From assembly GCF_000403455.2 (NCBI RefSeq), contig NZ_KE159720.1, positions 1 through 64,000 of the forward strand: DNA of 64,000 nt, in the 5' to 3' direction. This DNA is from Dorea sp. 5-2 (GTDB lineage Bacteria; Bacillota; Clostridia; Lachnospirales; Lachnospiraceae). A program made the translations under genes and the position numbers. Positions 32,448 to 43,718 of the stretch are shown here, in pieces (position 1 is the stretch's first letter; each line of letters starts with the position of its first letter). A model generated the notes under the pieces. That model did no database searches, was not told where the DNA came from, and worked only from the letters and a program-made list of their open reading frames with translations.

Positions 32448-33461
32448 ATGAAGAGAATGTTGTTTATCTATAATCCGCGGGCGGGGAAGGAGCTTTTGAA
32501 GGCTCAGTTATCGGATATTATTGATATCTTCGTGAAGGCGGGTTACGAAGTGGTAGTGTATCCTACGCAGTCATACCGGGATGCTTACAAGAAGATCCTG
32601 GAATTTGACGCGAGCAGGTATGAGCTGATCGTCTGCAGCGGAGGCGACGGCACCATCGACGAGGTTGTGACGGGTATGATGCACAGGAGCACGAGGATTC
32701 CGATCGGCTATATTCCGACCGGCACTACGAATGATTTCGCGAACAGCCTCCATATCCCGAAAGGGCTTCTGAAGGCAGCGGACAATGCGGTGAACGGGGT
32801 GGTGTTCCCCTGTGATGTGGGGCGGTTCAACGATGATATCTTCGTATATGTCGCGGCGTTTGGCATATTCACGGATGTTTCTTATGAGACGAAGCAGGAA
32901 GTGAAGAATATCCTGGGACATCTCGCATATGTTCTGGAGGGAACGAAGCGGCTGTTCAATGTGCCGTCCTACAGGATCAGAGTGACGCATGACGGAGAAG
33001 AGATCGAGGATGAATTTATCTTGGGAATGGTGACGAATTCCCGCTCCGTAGGGGGATTCCGCAACATGATCGGGAAGAATGTGGTGTTTGACGACGGTCT
33101 GTTCGAAGTAACGCTGATCCGAAAACCAACGAATCCCATAGCCCTGCAGGAGATCATCGCCGCCCTCCTGATCGAACAGGTGGATACCAAGCATATGTAT
33201 ACGTTTAAGACCGGGGAGATCACCTTCGAGTCTCTGGAAGAGATCCCATGGACGCTGGACGGAGAGTTCGGCGGGGAACATGACGAGGTGGTTATCCGCA
33301 ACATGAAACAGCAGCTGGAGATCATGGTTCCCGGGGAGCATGTAGAGTCGCTCGCACAACCGCCGGCAGAGCTGCCGGAGAAGGCGCCGGAAAAAGCGGA
33401 GAAACCGGAGAAGCTGACGGATATGATCCGAGGGGTATTGTCTGATAAAAAAGCAAAATAA
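32448..33461 (+). CDS. Diacylglycerol/lipid kinase family protein (YegS/DagK-like)
   Basis: This 337-residue enzyme has the catalytic lipid kinase fold: NPRAGKE near the N-terminus, CSGGDGTIDEVVTG for ATP binding, and YIPTGTTNDFANSL. The C-terminal beta-sandwich includes PWTLDGEFGGEHDEV and ends in a Pro/Glu/Lys-rich tail (PAELPEKAPEKAEKPEK). It probably recycles diacylglycerol to phosphatidic acid. The ATG at 32448 follows AAGGGGAAG; an earlier GTG at 32430 is less likely. Confidence 0.88.
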   Translation: MKRMLFIYNPRAGKELLKAQLSDIIDIFVKAGYEVVVYPTQSYRDAYKKILEFDASRYELIVCSGGDGTIDEVVTGMMHRSTRIPIGYIPTGTTNDFANSLHIPKGLLKAADNAVNGVVFPCDVGRFNDDIFVYVAAFGIFTDVSYETKQEVKNILGHLAYVLEGTKRLFNVPSYRIRVTHDGEEIEDEFILGMVTNSRSVGGFRNMIGKNVVFDDGLFEVTLIRKPTNPIALQEIIAALLIEQVDTKHMYTFKTGEITFESLEEIPWTLDGEFGGEHDEVVIRNMKQQLEIMVPGEHVESLAQPPAELPEKAPEKAEKPEKLTDMIRGVLSDKKAK

Positions 33462-33488
33462 GGGGAACAAAATAAGAAGAAAAAAGAG

Positions 33489-33517
33489 TTGACATTCAAA
33501 GTGAAGAATGCTATAGT
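33489..33517 (+). promoter_or_regulatory. Promoter of the L10-L7/L12 operon
   Basis: TTGACA (33489-33494), 17-base spacer, TATAGT (33512-33517). Transcription should start near 33524, just before the L10 leader. Confidence 0.85.
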
Positions 33518-33519
33518 AT

Positions 33520-33640
33520 CAATTGACTGCCGTAGACAGCAGGTGCGAAAGCGTAAGTAGACCAACGCCTGCCGAGGAAAGTTAGATTCGATCGTTAGAA
33601 TTATAACGCCTCTGTGTCTTTGGCACAGAGGCGTTTTTGC
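33520..33640 (+). promoter_or_regulatory. Ribosomal protein L10 leader with attenuator
   Basis: The conserved L10-binding core GCCGTAGACAGCAGGTGC and GCCTGCCGAGGA is followed by a perfect 12-bp terminator stem (33605-33616 with 33624-33635) and TTTTT. Excess L10 (with L7/L12) binds the leader and favours the terminator, as shown for Bacillus subtilis rplJ. Elements and spacing are complete. Confidence 0.93.
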
Positions 33641-33732
33641 TATATTGCAGGATGATCTGTATATTGCAGGTTGCCCTGCAGGCGCTTTCTTTAAGACGCA
33701 GTCGGACAAATATATAAGGAGGTGCACCATTC

Positions 33733-34290
33733 GTGGCAAAAGTTGAATTAAAACAGCCAATCGTACAGGCGATCGCAGACGACGTCAAGGGCGCGGCAAG
33801 TGTTGTGCTGGTTGACTACCGCGGACTTACTGTTGCGCAGGATACAGAATTGCGTAAGCAGTTAAGAGAAGCCGGGATCGTCTACAAGGTTTGTAAGAAC
33901 ACAATGATGAAGAGAGCTTTTGAAGGAACAGAGTTCGCAGGGCTTGACGAGCATTTGGAAGGTCCGAGCGCCATTGCTATTTCAAAAGACGACGCGACAG
34001 CTCCGGCAAGAATTCTTTGTAAATTTGCAAAGGATGCAAAGGCTCTTGAGTTAAAAGCAGGTGTGGTAGAAGGCACGGTATATGACAGCGCTGCGTTGAC
34101 AGAGCTGGCTAAGATCCCGTCAAGAGAAGAACTGCTGTCCAAGCTGCTTGGAAGCCTGCAGTCACCGATCACCAATCTTGCTCGTGTTCTCAATCAGATT
34201 GCAGAGCAGGGCGGCGCAGAGGCCTGCGCAGCGAATGCGGCTTCAGAAGCTCTGGCAGAAGAGGCGGCAGAGGCTCCGGCAGCGGAGTAA
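33733..34290 (+). CDS. rplJ: 50S ribosomal protein L10
   Basis: This 185-residue protein forms the base of the ribosomal stalk and binds L7/L12 dimers through its C-terminal helix. Seen: VVLVDYRGLTVAQDTELRKQLR, VCKNTMMKRAFEGT, LEGPSAIAISKDD, and SKLLGSLQSPITNLARVLNQ. The tail is rich in Ala and Glu. The start is GTG, 7 bases after AAGGAGGTGC. Expression is controlled by the L10 leader upstream. Confidence 0.96.
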   Translation: MAKVELKQPIVQAIADDVKGAASVVLVDYRGLTVAQDTELRKQLREAGIVYKVCKNTMMKRAFEGTEFAGLDEHLEGPSAIAISKDDATAPARILCKFAKDAKALELKAGVVEGTVYDSAALTELAKIPSREELLSKLLGSLQSPITNLARVLNQIAEQGGAEACAANAASEALAEEAAEAPAAE

Positions 34291-34350
34291 GACGTCTTAT
34301 CAGATGTCAGGAAAATCATATCTATCATAAATATAATGGAGGAAAATACA

Positions 34351-34725
34351 ATGGCAAAGTTGACAACAGCTGAATTTATTGATGCGATCAAAGAGTTATC
34401 AGTATTAGAGTTGAATGAGTTAGTAAAAGCATGTGAAGAAGAATTTGGTGTATCTGCAGCAGCAGGCGTAGTAGTTGCAGCAGCAGGCGGAGAAGCAGCG
34501 GCAGAGGAAGAGAAGGATGAATTCGATGTAGAATTAGTATCTGCCGGATCTTCTAAGGTTAAGGTTATCAAGGTTGTTCGTGAGATTACAGGTCTTGGAC
34601 TGAAAGAAGCTAAGGCTGTAGTTGACGAAGCTCCGAAGGTAGTTAAGGAAGCTGTTTCCAAGGCAGAGGCTGAGGAGATCAAGGCTAAGCTTGAGGCAGA
34701 AGGCGCAGAGGTTAACCTTAAATAA
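34351..34725 (+). CDS. rplL: 50S ribosomal protein L7/L12
   Basis: This 124-residue acidic stalk protein recruits translation factors. The N-terminal dimer domain ([26 protein letters not shown]), the Ala-rich hinge and the C-terminal domain ([39 protein letters not shown]) are all present. The ATG at 34351 follows GGAGGAAAATACA; an earlier in-frame ATG at 34336 would add five residues without support. Confidence 0.97.
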   Translation: MAKLTTAEFIDAIKELSVLELNELVKACEEEFGVSAAAGVVVAAAGGEAAAEEEKDEFDVELVSAGSSKVKVIKVVREITGLGLKEAKAVVDEAPKVVKEAVSKAEAEEIKAKLEAEGAEVNLK

Positions 34726-34740
34726 GAAGAATAAGAATGC

Positions 34741-34767
34741 AAAACCCCGACTGTTGTCGGGGTTTTT
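34741..34767 (+). terminator. Terminator after rplL
   Basis: An 11-bp perfect stem (34741-34751 with 34756-34766) ends in TTTTT. It may be partial, since rpoB is also served by its own promoter. Confidence 0.85.
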
Positions 34768-34794
34768 GTCATATAAGATTTTATAAAATTCTCA

Positions 34795-34824
34795 TTGACA
34801 AGCTTCGGTGTGTTGTGGTATAGT
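34795..34824 (+). promoter_or_regulatory. Promoter of rpoB-rpoC
   Basis: TTGACA (34795-34800), 18-base spacer, TATAGT (34819-34824). The untranslated leader is about 175 bases long and holds no gene that I can see. Confidence 0.8.
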
Positions 34825-35005
34825 AAAAAATGCACTATTGTGGAAAGTTCTGCCATAATATCGCATGAGAATGGTGGGGATAGCGCTATTTTCAATGTTT
34901 TGCAGAATGGAACTGTCTTTGTCAGATAATGTCAGATGGTTTATGTATATAGTCCTGCATGGCCGAATGATTATCCAAAAAATATATGAGGAGTGAAACG
35001 TCGAT

Positions 35006-38000
35006 ATGGAGAAAAACAGAATTCGTCCCATCAAGAGCGGAAAAAGTTCACGCATGAGTTATTCGAGACAAAAAGAAGTTCTTCAGATGCCTAACTTGAT
35101 CGAAGTCCAGAAGGATTCTTACCAGTGGTTTCTGGACGAAGGTCTGAATGAAGTGTTTGATGACATTTCCCCGATCACCGATTACAGTGGTCATTTAAGT
35201 CTGGAATTTGTTGATTTTACTTTGTGCGAGAAAGACGTGAAATACACGATCGAAGAGTGTAAAGAACGTGATGCGACTTACGCGGCGCCACTTAAGGTGA
35301 GGGTAAGGCTTCATAACAAAGAAACAGATGAGATCAACGAGCATGAGATATTTATGGGGGACTTGCCGTTGATGACCAATACGGGTACGTTTGTAATTAA
35401 CGGGGCAGAGCGTGTTATCGTAAGTCAGCTGGTACGTTCACCAGGTATTTACTATGCGATCGCGCACGATAAGTTAGGCAAAAAACTGTATTCTTCCACT
35501 GTGATCCCGAACCGCGGCGCGTGGTTAGAGTACGAGACAGACTCCAACGACGTTTTTTATGTACGTGTAGATAGAACCAGAAAGGTACCGATCACTGTGC
35601 TGATCCGCGCGCTCGGAATCGGTACGAATCCGGAGATCCTTGAATTATTCGGCGAGGAGCCGAAGATCGTCGCAAGTTTTGAGAAGGACGCCGCGACGAA
35701 TTATCAGGAAGGCCTCCTGGAATTATATAAGAAGATCAGGCCGGGCGAGCCTCTTGCGGTGGACAGCGCGGAGAGCCTGATCATGAGTATGTTCTTCGAT
35801 CCGAGGCGGTATGACCTGGCGAAAGTGGGAAGATACAAGTTCAATAAGAAGCTATCCTTAAAGAACCGTATCACCGGGCAGGTTCTTGCCGAGAGCGTGG
35901 CTAGCCCGATCACAGGCGAAGTGATCGCAGAAGAGGGCGCGAAGGTGACCCGGGAGCTTGCCGATCAGATACAGAATGCGGCGGTTCCGTACGTGTGGAT
36001 CAGACGTGACGACGAGGAGCGCAATATCAAGGTCATCTCTAATATGATGGTTGATATTACGGCTGTTGTGGATGTTGACCCGAAAGAAGTCGGAGTGACG
36101 GAGCAGGTGTATTATCCTGTGCTCGCAGGGCTTCTGGAAGAGACCGGCGGCGATATCGACGAGCTTAAGGATGCGATCCGGCGGGATATCCACGATCTGA
36201 TACCGAAGCATATTACGAAGGAAGATATCATAGCTTCCATTAATTATAATATCCATCTGGAATATGGGCTTGGAAATGATGACGATATCGATCATCTGGG
36301 CAACCGGCGTATCCGTTCTGTGGGTGAATTGCTGCAGAACCAGTACAGGATCGGTCTGTCGAGACTGGAAAGGGTCGTGCGTGAGAGAATGACGACCCAG
36401 GATCTGGAGGGGATCTCTCCCCAGTCTCTGATCAATATCAAGCCTGTGACGGCGGCTGTGAAGGAGTTCTTCGGTTCTTCCCAGCTGTCACAGTTCATGG
36501 ATCAGAATAATCCGCTGGGCGAGCTGACCCATAAGAGACGTCTGTCCGCCCTGGGACCAGGCGGTCTGTCAAGAGACCGTGCGGGATTCGAGGTCCGGGA
36601 CGTGCATTATTCTCATTATGGAAGGATGTGCCCGATCGAGACTCCTGAAGGTCCGAATATCGGTCTGATCAATTCCCTTGCAACCTATGCAAGGATTAAT
36701 CAGTATGGTTTCATCGAGGCTCCGTACCGTAAGATCAACCATGATGATCCTGCGAACCCTGTGGTTACGGAAGAAGTTGTATATATGACGGCGGACGAAG
36801 AAGATAACTATCATGTGGCGCAGGCGAATGAAGCGCTTGACGATGAAGGACATTTTATCCGTAAGAATGTATCAGGCCGTTACAGGGAAGAGACTCAGGA
36901 ATATGAGAGACGTATGTTTGATTATATGGACGTATCGCCGAAGATGGTATTCTCCGTGGCGACGGCATTGATCCCGTTCCTTGAGAATGACGACGCGAAC
37001 CGCGCCCTGATGGGATCGAACATGCAGCGTCAGGCGGTGCCGCTTCTTATGACGGAGGCGCCGGTCGTGGGAACAGGTATGGAAGAGAAGTCTGCAGTGG
37101 ATTCCGGCGTGTGTATCGTTGCCGAGAAGAGCGGCGTGGTGGAGCGGTCTACGTCTACGGAGATCACGGTCCGCCAGGAAGACGGTAATCTGAAGCGTTA
37201 CAAGCTGACGAAATTCGTCAGAAGTAACCAGAGTAACTGTTACAATCAGAGGCCGATCGTATTCAAGGGAGATAAAGTACAGGCAGGAGACGTCATTGCA
37301 GACGGACCGTCCACGTCTAACGGCGAGATGGCTCTTGGCAAGAATCCGCTGATCGGATTCATGACATGGGAAGGCTACAATTACGAGGACGCCGTACTTT
37401 TGAGCGAGAGACTGGTACAGGAGGATGTATATACATCCGTTCATATAGAAGAGTACGAAGCAGAGGCGCGTGATACCAAGCTGGGACCGGAGGAGGTTAC
37501 CCGCGATATCCCGGGCGTCGGAGACGATGCTCTTAAGAATCTGGACGAGAGGGGTATCATCCGCATCGGCGCTGAAGTGCGCGCCGGGGATATCCTGGTC
37601 GGCAAGGTGACTCCGAAGGGAGAGACAGAGCTGACGGCGGAAGAGCGGCTGCTGCGTGCGATCTTTGGCGAGAAAGCGCGTGAAGTCAGAGATACATCCC
37701 TGAAAGTACCCCACGGCGAGTACGGTATTGTAGTGGATGCGAAGGTATTTACAAGAGATAACGGAGATGAACTCTCACCGGGAGTCAACCAGGCGGTAAG
37801 GATCTATATCGCCCAGAAGAGAAAGATCTCCGTAGGAGATAAGATGGCGGGACGTCACGGTAACAAGGGTGTGGTTTCCCGTGTACTGCCGGTGGAGGAT
37901 ATGCCGTTTCTGCCGAACGGACGCCCGCTTGATATCGTACTGAATCCTCTTGGCGTGCCGTCGCGTATGAATATCGGGCAGGTATTGGAGATCCACCTGT

Positions 38001-38893
38001 CCCTGGCTGCGAAGGCATTGGGATTCAACATTGCGACGCCGGTATTCGACGGCGCGGATGAGAATGATATTATGGATACTCTTGACCTGGCGAATGATTA
38101 TGTGAATCTTGAGTGGGAAGAATTCGAAGAGAAGCATAAAGAAGACCTGTTGCCGGAAGTCGTACGGTATCTGTCGGATAACCGGGAGCACCGGAAGCTC
38201 TGGAAGGGCGTGCCGATCTCCAGGGACGGCAAAGTGCGGTTAAGAGACGGACGTACCGGAGAATATTTTGACAGTCCGGTTACCATCGGGCACATGCACT
38301 ATCTGAAGCTGCATCATCTGGTGGACGATAAGATCCATGCGCGTTCCACCGGTCCTTACTCGCTGGTTACACAGCAGCCGTTAGGTGGTAAGGCGCAGTT
38401 CGGCGGACAGCGTTTCGGAGAGATGGAGGTATGGGCGTTGGAAGCATACGGCGCGTCTTATACGCTTCAGGAGATCCTTACCGTGAAATCAGACGACGTA
38501 GTCGGCCGTGTGAAGACGTATGAAGCGATCATCAAGGGCGAGAACATCCCGGAACCTGCGATTCCGGAGTCCTTCAAGGTGTTGTTGAAGGAGCTGCAGT
38601 CTCTTGGGCTTGATATGCGTGTGCTGCGCGACGACAACACGGAGGTCGAGATCATGGAGACGGCGGATCTAGGAGAGACGGATTTCCGTTCACTGATCGA
38701 GGGAGACAGGAAGTACGGCCAGGATGATAACTTAGGGGAGCACGGATATACCGAGCAGGAATTCCAGGGAGAAGAACTTATTGATGTGGAAGAGGAGCCG
38801 GACGACGACGAGTTCGACGATATGGATCTGGATGATATGGAATATGAACCGGATGATGATTTTGGATATGATGATCTGTCAGATGATGAATAG
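35006..38893 (+). CDS. rpoB: RNA polymerase beta subunit
   Basis: This is a 1295-residue subunit. The rifampicin-pocket segment [20 protein letters not shown] and [11 protein letters not shown] has wild-type residues. Also seen are [12 protein letters not shown], the Mg/nucleotide region [13 protein letters not shown], and the C-terminal [20 protein letters not shown] that contacts beta-prime. An acidic tail of about 50 residues ([11 protein letters not shown]...) follows, longer than in Bacillus. The start follows GAGGAGTGAAACG. rpoC begins 14 bases after the stop. Confidence 0.98.
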   Translation: MEKNRIRPIKSGKSSRMSYSRQKEVLQMPNLIEVQKDSYQWFLDEGLNEVFDDISPITDYSGHLSLEFVDFTLCEKDVKYTIEECKERDATYAAPLKVRVRLHNKETDEINEHEIFMGDLPLMTNTGTFVINGAERVIVSQLVRSPGIYYAIAHDKLGKKLYSSTVIPNRGAWLEYETDSNDVFYVRVDRTRKVPITVLIRALGIGTNPEILELFGEEPKIVASFEKDAATNYQEGLLELYKKIRPGEPLAVDSAESLIMSMFFDPRRYDLAKVGRYKFNKKLSLKNRITGQVLAESVASPITGEVIAEEGAKVTRELADQIQNAAVPYVWIRRDDEERNIKVISNMMVDITAVVDVDPKEVGVTEQVYYPVLAGLLEETGGDIDELKDAIRRDIHDLIPKHITKEDIIASINYNIHLEYGLGNDDDIDHLGNRRIRSVGELLQNQYRIGLSRLERVVRERMTTQDLEGISPQSLINIKPVTAAVKEFFGSSQLSQFMDQNNPLGELTHKRRLSALGPGGLSRDRAGFEVRDVHYSHYGRMCPIETPEGPNIGLINSLATYARINQYGFIEAPYRKINHDDPANPVVTEEVVYMTADEEDNYHVAQANEALDDEGHFIRKNVSGRYREETQEYERRMFDYMDVSPKMVFSVATALIPFLENDDANRALMGSNMQRQAVPLLMTEAPVVGTGMEEKSAVDSGVCIVAEKSGVVERSTSTEITVRQEDGNLKRYKLTKFVRSNQSNCYNQRPIVFKGDKVQAGDVIADGPSTSNGEMALGKNPLIGFMTWEGYNYEDAVLLSERLVQEDVYTSVHIEEYEAEARDTKLGPEEVTRDIPGVGDDALKNLDERGIIRIGAEVRAGDILVGKVTPKGETELTAEERLLRAIFGEKAREVRDTSLKVPHGEYGIVVDAKVFTRDNGDELSPGVNQAVRIYIAQKRKISVGDKMAGRHGNKGVVSRVLPVEDMPFLPNGRPLDIVLNPLGVPSRMNIGQVLEIHLSLAAKALGFNIATPVFDGADENDIMDTLDLANDYVNLEWEEFEEKHKEDLLPEVVRYLSDNREHRKLWKGVPISRDGKVRLRDGRTGEYFDSPVTIGHMHYLKLHHLVDDKIHARSTGPYSLVTQQPLGGKAQFGGQRFGEMEVWALEAYGASYTLQEILTVKSDDVVGRVKTYEAIIKGENIPEPAIPESFKVLLKELQSLGLDMRVLRDDNTEVEIMETADLGETDFRSLIEGDRKYGQDDNLGEHGYTEQEFQGEELIDVEEEPDDDEFDDMDLDDMEYEPDDDFGYDDLSDDE

Positions 38894-38907
38894 GAAGGGG
38901 TGCCTGT

Positions 38908-41900
38908 ATGCCAGAAAACAATAAGGAACAAGCTTATCAGCCAATGACTTTTGATGCGATCAAGATCGGGTTGGCATCGCCTGATAAGATTCTGGAATGG
39001 TCCAGGGGAGAAGTTACGAAACCAGAGACGATCAATTACCGGACACTGAAACCGGAGAAAGACGGATTGTTCTGCGAGAGGATATTCGGACCAAGCAAGG
39101 ATTGGGAGTGCCACTGTGGTAAATATAAGAAGATCCGTTATAAAGGCGTTGTGTGCGACCGCTGTGGAGTCGAAGTTACGAAGTCCAGCGTGCGCCGCGA
39201 GCGTATGGGGCATATCGCCCTTGCCGCGCCTGTATCACACATCTGGTATTTTAAAGGGATTCCCAGCCGGATGGGACTGATCCTGGACCTGTCGCCGAGG
39301 ACGCTTGAGAAGGTGCTGTATTTCGCGTCTTATATCGTGCTCGACAGAGGGGAGAGCGACCTGCAGTATAAGCAGGTTCTGTCCGAACAGGAATATCAGG
39401 AAGCAAGAGAGAGATGGGGAAGCACCTTCCGTGTAGGGATGGGAGCGGAGTCCATTCAGGAGCTACTTGAGTCCATTGATCTGGAGAAAGATTATCATGA
39501 GCTGCAGGAAGGTTTGAAAGGCGCGACAGGACAGAAGCGCGCGCGGATCGTGAAGCGCCTGGAGGTTGTGGAAGCTTTCCGTGAGTCCGGAAATAAGCCG
39601 GAGTGGATGATCATGACGGCGATCCCGGTGATCCCGCCGGATCTAAGGCCTATGGTACAGTTGGACGGCGGACGTTTTGCGACGTCTGACTTAAATGACC
39701 TGTACCGCAGGATCATTAATAGAAATAACCGTCTGAAACGCCTGCTTGAACTGGGCGCGCCGGACATTATCGTAAGAAATGAGAAGCGGATGCTGCAGGA
39801 AGCGGTAGACGCCCTGATCGACAACGGACGCCGCGGACGTCCTGTCACAGGACCTGGTAACAGGGCGCTGAAGTCTCTGTCAGACATGCTGAAAGGTAAG
39901 TCAGGACGTTTCCGTCAGAACCTGCTTGGGAAGCGTGTCGACTATTCCGGACGTTCTGTTATCGTAGTAGGGCCGGAGCTTAAGATCTACCAGTGCGGCC
40001 TTCCGAAGGAGATGGCGATCGAGCTGTTCAAGCCTTTTGTTATGAAGGAACTGGTGCAGAACGGAACCGCCCATAATATCAAGAATGCGAAGAAGATGGT
40101 GGAGAGAGTACAGCCGGAGGTATGGGATGTACTGGAAGATGTGATCAAAGAGCATCCGGTTATGCTGAACCGCGCCCCTACGCTTCACAGGCTCGGTATT
40201 CAGGCATTCGAGCCGATCCTGGTAGAGGGTAAGGCGATCAAGCTGCATCCGTTGGTATGTACGGCTTACAATGCCGATTTTGACGGCGACCAGATGGCGG
40301 TGCATCTGCCGCTGTCCGTGGAAGCACAGGCGGAATGCCGCTTCCTGCTGCTGTCGCCGAATAACCTGCTGAAACCTTCCGACGGAGGCCCGGTTGCCGT
40401 TCCGTCACAGGACATGGTACTGGGGATCTATTATCTGACCCAGGAAAGACCTGGAGCGAAGGGCGAGGGGAAATTCTTTAAGAATGTAAATGAAGCGATC
40501 CTTGCTTATGAGAACGATATTATTACACTCCACTCACGCGTCAAAGTCAGAGTGAAAAAGACTCTGGCGGACGGTACGGTGAAAGAGGGGATCATCGAGT
40601 CTACACTGGGAAGATTTCTGTTCAACGAGATCATCCCGCAGGATCTGGGATTCGTAGACCGTGAGGCAGAAGAGAACGAGTTACTGCTTGAGGTGGACTT
40701 CCATGTAGGAAAGAAGCAGTTGAAGCAGATCCTCGAGAAGGTTATCAATACCCACGGTTCCACTGCTACGGCAGAGGTCCTCGACGCGGTAAAATCCATC
40801 GGGTACAAATATTCTACCAGAGCGGCGATGACCGTATCTATCTCGGATATGACCGTGCCGCCGCAGAAGCCGGAGATGATCCGCCAGGCGCAGGATACGG
40901 TGGATAAGATCACGAAGAACTTCAAACGAGGCCTGATCACGGAGGAAGAGCGTTATAAAGAGGTTGTCGAGACCTGGAAGGCAACTGACGACGCGCTGAC
41001 AGAAGCGCTGTTGTCCGGACTGGATAAATACAACAACATCTTCATGATGGCGGATTCCGGAGCCCGTGGTTCTGATAAACAGATCAAACAGCTTGCAGGT
41101 ATGCGAGGGCTGATGGCAGATACGACAGGACGTACCATCGAGCTGCCCATCAAGTCCAATTTCCGTGAAGGCCTGGACGTATTGGAGTATTTCATGTCCG
41201 CTCACGGAGCGCGTAAGGGGCTGTCCGATACGGCTCTTCGTACCGCCGATTCCGGATATCTGACCAGACGTCTGGTCGACGTATCGCAGGAATTGATCAT
41301 CCACGAAGTGGATTGTGCCGAGAAGGGCGAGGAGATCCCGGGCATGTATGTGAAGGCGTTTGTGGACGGCAATGAGGAGATAGAGAGTCTTCAGGAGCGT
41401 ATCACGGGACGTTACCTGTGCGAGGATATCGTAGATAAGGACGGTAATATCCTGGTAAAAGCAAACCATATGGTTACGCCGAAGCGTGCTGAGATGATCA
41501 TGAAGAAGGGTGTGGATGAGAACGGAGAGACCTTGAAGATGATCAAGATCCGAACCATCCTTACCTGTAAATCGCATAATGGAGTCTGCGCGAAATGCTA
41601 CGGCGCCAATATGGCGACCGGGGAGCCGGTACAGGTGGGCGAGGCGGTCGGAATTATCGCCGCACAGTCCATCGGCGAGCCTGGTACGCAGCTTACGATG
41701 CGTACGTTCCATACCGGCGGCGTTGCCGGTGATGATATCACACAGGGTCTTCCCCGTGTCGAGGAGCTTTTTGAGGCGAGAAAACCGAAAGGTCTTGCGA
41801 TCATCACGGAATTCGCCGGAATTGCGAATATCAACGACACGAAGAAGAAGCGAGAGATTATCGTTACGAATAATGATACCGGCGAATCCAAGGCATATCT

Positions 41901-42660
41901 GATCCCGTATGGTTCCAGGATCAAGGTTCAGGACGGCGCAGTGCTGGCTGCCGGCGACGAGCTGACAGAAGGTAGTGTGAATCCGCATGATATCCTGAGG
42001 ATCAAAGGGCTGCGTGCCGTACAGGATTATATGATCCAGGAAGTACAGCGCGTATATCGTCTGCAGGGTGTTGATATCAATGATAAGCATATCGAAGTTA
42101 TCGTGCGCCAGATGCTTAAGAAAGTCCGGGTAGAAGAAGCCGGGGATTCCGAGTTCCTGCCTGGTACGAATGTAGACAGACTGGAATTCGAGGATACGAA
42201 TGCCTCTCTGGTAAGAGAGGGTATGGAGCCGGCTGTGGGCGAGCAGATCATGCTCGGTATCACGAAGGCGTCACTGGCGACGAATTCCTTCCTGTCGGCG
42301 GCGTCCTTCCAGGAGACGACGAAGGTTCTGACCGAGGCGGCGATCAAGGGCAAGGTAGATCCGCTGATCGGGCTGAAGGAGAATGTCCTGATCGGTAAGC
42401 ATATTCCGGCAGGTACCGGTATGCGGAAATACAGAGATATCCGTCTGGATTCTGAGCTTTCCATGGATGATGAACTGGAGCTTGAGGAAGAAAGTACGGA
42501 AGAGCCGGTTGAAGGCGAAGATCAGGTATTGGAAGGCGAGACCGAAGACACGGCGGATATGGCCGCAGATGAGGGAGACGACCTGTATCCGGCAGAGGAG
42601 TATGAAGAAGACGGAATCGAAGAGGATGCAGAAGAACTGTTAGAATTAGTAGAAGAATAG
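38908..42660 (+). CDS. rpoC: RNA polymerase beta-prime subunit
   Basis: This is a 1250-residue subunit. N-terminal zinc ribbon: [20 protein letters not shown]. Catalytic loop [12 protein letters not shown] with three Asp that hold the Mg ion. Trigger loop region and second zinc site [13 protein letters not shown]. The bridge-helix region lies at about residue 760-800, and the end of the enzyme is [19 protein letters not shown]. The tail (about residues 1195-1250) is strongly acidic. No intein or insertion is present. It shares the transcript with rpoB; the terminator is at 42677-42748. Confidence 0.98.
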   Translation: MPENNKEQAYQPMTFDAIKIGLASPDKILEWSRGEVTKPETINYRTLKPEKDGLFCERIFGPSKDWECHCGKYKKIRYKGVVCDRCGVEVTKSSVRRERMGHIALAAPVSHIWYFKGIPSRMGLILDLSPRTLEKVLYFASYIVLDRGESDLQYKQVLSEQEYQEARERWGSTFRVGMGAESIQELLESIDLEKDYHELQEGLKGATGQKRARIVKRLEVVEAFRESGNKPEWMIMTAIPVIPPDLRPMVQLDGGRFATSDLNDLYRRIINRNNRLKRLLELGAPDIIVRNEKRMLQEAVDALIDNGRRGRPVTGPGNRALKSLSDMLKGKSGRFRQNLLGKRVDYSGRSVIVVGPELKIYQCGLPKEMAIELFKPFVMKELVQNGTAHNIKNAKKMVERVQPEVWDVLEDVIKEHPVMLNRAPTLHRLGIQAFEPILVEGKAIKLHPLVCTAYNADFDGDQMAVHLPLSVEAQAECRFLLLSPNNLLKPSDGGPVAVPSQDMVLGIYYLTQERPGAKGEGKFFKNVNEAILAYENDIITLHSRVKVRVKKTLADGTVKEGIIESTLGRFLFNEIIPQDLGFVDREAEENELLLEVDFHVGKKQLKQILEKVINTHGSTATAEVLDAVKSIGYKYSTRAAMTVSISDMTVPPQKPEMIRQAQDTVDKITKNFKRGLITEEERYKEVVETWKATDDALTEALLSGLDKYNNIFMMADSGARGSDKQIKQLAGMRGLMADTTGRTIELPIKSNFREGLDVLEYFMSAHGARKGLSDTALRTADSGYLTRRLVDVSQELIIHEVDCAEKGEEIPGMYVKAFVDGNEEIESLQERITGRYLCEDIVDKDGNILVKANHMVTPKRAEMIMKKGVDENGETLKMIKIRTILTCKSHNGVCAKCYGANMATGEPVQVGEAVGIIAAQSIGEPGTQLTMRTFHTGGVAGDDITQGLPRVEELFEARKPKGLAIITEFAGIANINDTKKKREIIVTNNDTGESKAYLIPYGSRIKVQDGAVLAAGDELTEGSVNPHDILRIKGLRAVQDYMIQEVQRVYRLQGVDINDKHIEVIVRQMLKKVRVEEAGDSEFLPGTNVDRLEFEDTNASLVREGMEPAVGEQIMLGITKASLATNSFLSAASFQETTKVLTEAAIKGKVDPLIGLKENVLIGKHIPAGTGMRKYRDIRLDSELSMDDELELEEESTEEPVEGEDQVLEGETEDTADMAADEGDDLYPAEEYEEDGIEEDAEELLELVEE

Positions 42661-42676
42661 GTAACAGGGTAGTAAG

Positions 42677-42748
42677 AGGCTGTTGCAAACGGCAGGTTCA
42701 GACAATGTTTTTATTGTCCGGAGCTTGCGGTCTGCAGCAGCCTTTTTG
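42677..42748 (+). terminator. Terminator of the rpoBC operon
   Basis: AGGCTGTTGCA (42677-42687) pairs with TGCAGCAGCCT (42733-42743, one G-U); TTTTT follows. An inner hairpin (ACAATG with its partner around TTTTTATTGT) is also present. Confidence 0.75.
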
Positions 42749-42834
42749 TCGGTTTCTTTGATGAGGCAGCGTCATGGAGGAGATCCAACGCAGCAGACGG
42801 CATGCCTAATGAGAAAATTTTATCAATAATAATA

Positions 42835-42890
42835 TTGACAATCATATTCAATAAGAATAAAATATACAATGTAAATGATAATCAATATCA
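42835..42890 (+). promoter_or_regulatory. feo promoter with Fur box
   Basis: TTGACA (42835-42840), 17-base spacer, TAAAAT (42858-42863). A Fur box TGATAATCAATATCA at 42876-42890 matches the 7-1-7 consensus TGATAATNATTATCA at 14 of 15 positions and lies just downstream of the start of transcription. Iron-bound Fur should repress the operon. Confidence 0.8.
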
Positions 42891-42907
42891 TAAAAGTGAG
42901 GAAAGAG

Positions 42908-43153
42908 ATGTGCAGAGAAGAGAATATAGAAGCCGTACTTGGGAAACTTAAGGAAAAGGGCTGTCGGATCACGGCACAGAGGCGGCTGCTGATCCGGCTT
43001 ATATTAGAAAATGAATATTCTTCCTGCAAGGAGATCTATCTTGCCGCAAGAGTAAGAGAGAGTAAGATAGGTATCGCAACCGTGTATCGTATGGTACAGC
43101 TCTTAGAAGATATGGATCTGATACATAAAGAGATGGTTGTGCGAACGTTTTGA
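42908..43153 (+). CDS. Short Fur-family DNA-binding protein (no metal/dimer domain)
   Basis: This 81-residue protein contains the winged-helix part of Fur: KGCRITAQRRLLIRLILEN, KEIYLAARVRESKIGIATVYRMVQLLED. It ends right after the wing (HKEMVVRTF), where Fur proteins of about 140 residues continue into the metal-binding dimerisation domain. No remains of that domain appear downstream in any frame, so it is not a simple frameshift. The start at 42908 (GAGGAAAGAG upstream) is used because an earlier ATG at 42875 lies in the Fur box. It could act as a modulator or need another Fur for dimerisation (inference). Confidence 0.75.
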   Translation: MCREENIEAVLGKLKEKGCRITAQRRLLIRLILENEYSSCKEIYLAARVRESKIGIATVYRMVQLLEDMDLIHKEMVVRTF

Positions 43154-43197
43154 AAGTACAGAGCAAAAAGCAGAAAGTAGGAAAAGGAGGGATCGTA

Positions 43198-43407
43198 ATG
43201 CCGCTGACTATGCTGCGTTCAGGTGAAGCCGCTTCGATCAGGAGGATCGGGGGCAAGGACGGATCGAAGAGATTTCTTGAGAATCTTGGATTTACCGTAG
43301 GAGAAGAAGTGAAGGTCATATCAAGCAATAACGGAAATATTATTGTTCAGGTCAAGGATTCCAGAGTGGCGGTAAGCAAGGGGATCGCGAATAAGATCAT
43401 GGTATAG
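43198..43407 (+). CDS. feoA: FeoA-domain protein 1
   Basis: This 69-residue SH3-like protein works with FeoB in ferrous iron uptake. Seen: MPLTMLRSGEAASIRRIGG, RFLENLGFTVGEEVKVISSN, then VKDSRVAVSKGIANKIMV. The ATG at 43198 has AAGGAGGG before it; the longer frame from a TTG at 43150 has no support. A second FeoA gene follows after 14 bases. Confidence 0.9.
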   Translation: MPLTMLRSGEAASIRRIGGKDGSKRFLENLGFTVGEEVKVISSNNGNIIVQVKDSRVAVSKGIANKIMV

Positions 43408-43421
43408 GAGGAGATGAGGAT

Positions 43422-43643
43422 ATGCAGACATTAAGGGATGTAAAGTGTGATTCCAGCGCGGTGGTCGTGAAGCTGCACGGTGAAGGAGCGACGAAGCGCA
43501 GGATCATGGATATGGGGATCACGAAGGGAACATCGGTTTATGTAAGGAAGGTTGCGCCGCTTGGAGATCCGTTGGAAATTACAGTCAGAGGGTATGAACT
43601 TTCTCTGAGAAAGTCGGACGCACAGATGATAGAAGTACAATAG
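43422..43643 (+). CDS. feoA: FeoA-domain protein 2
   Basis: This 73-residue FeoA protein has CDSSAVVVKLHGEGATKRRIMD, MGITKGTSVYVRKVAPLGDP and EITVRGYELSLRKSDAQMI. The two FeoA proteins of this operon differ strongly, and this one has the conserved GDP loop typical of FeoA partners of FeoB. AGGAGGAGATGAGG precedes the ATG. Confidence 0.92.
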   Translation: MQTLRDVKCDSSAVVVKLHGEGATKRRIMDMGITKGTSVYVRKVAPLGDPLEITVRGYELSLRKSDAQMIEVQ

Positions 43644-43718
43644 AAAGATCCGGTAAACACGGAAGCCGTGAAGAAGCGGCACATCACATAGAATTAAGAA
43701 AGAGCAGGAGGAGAAGAG

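Noticed and set aside
40681..42090. 469-residue minus-strand frame opposite rpoC
   Set aside because: The plus strand codes for conserved RpoC over the same span; the antisense frame arises from codon bias and has no domain signs.
42875..42907. Upstream start for the short Fur gene
   Set aside because: It falls in the Fur box and would add residues that Fur proteins do not have; the ATG at 42908 has a better ribosome binding site.
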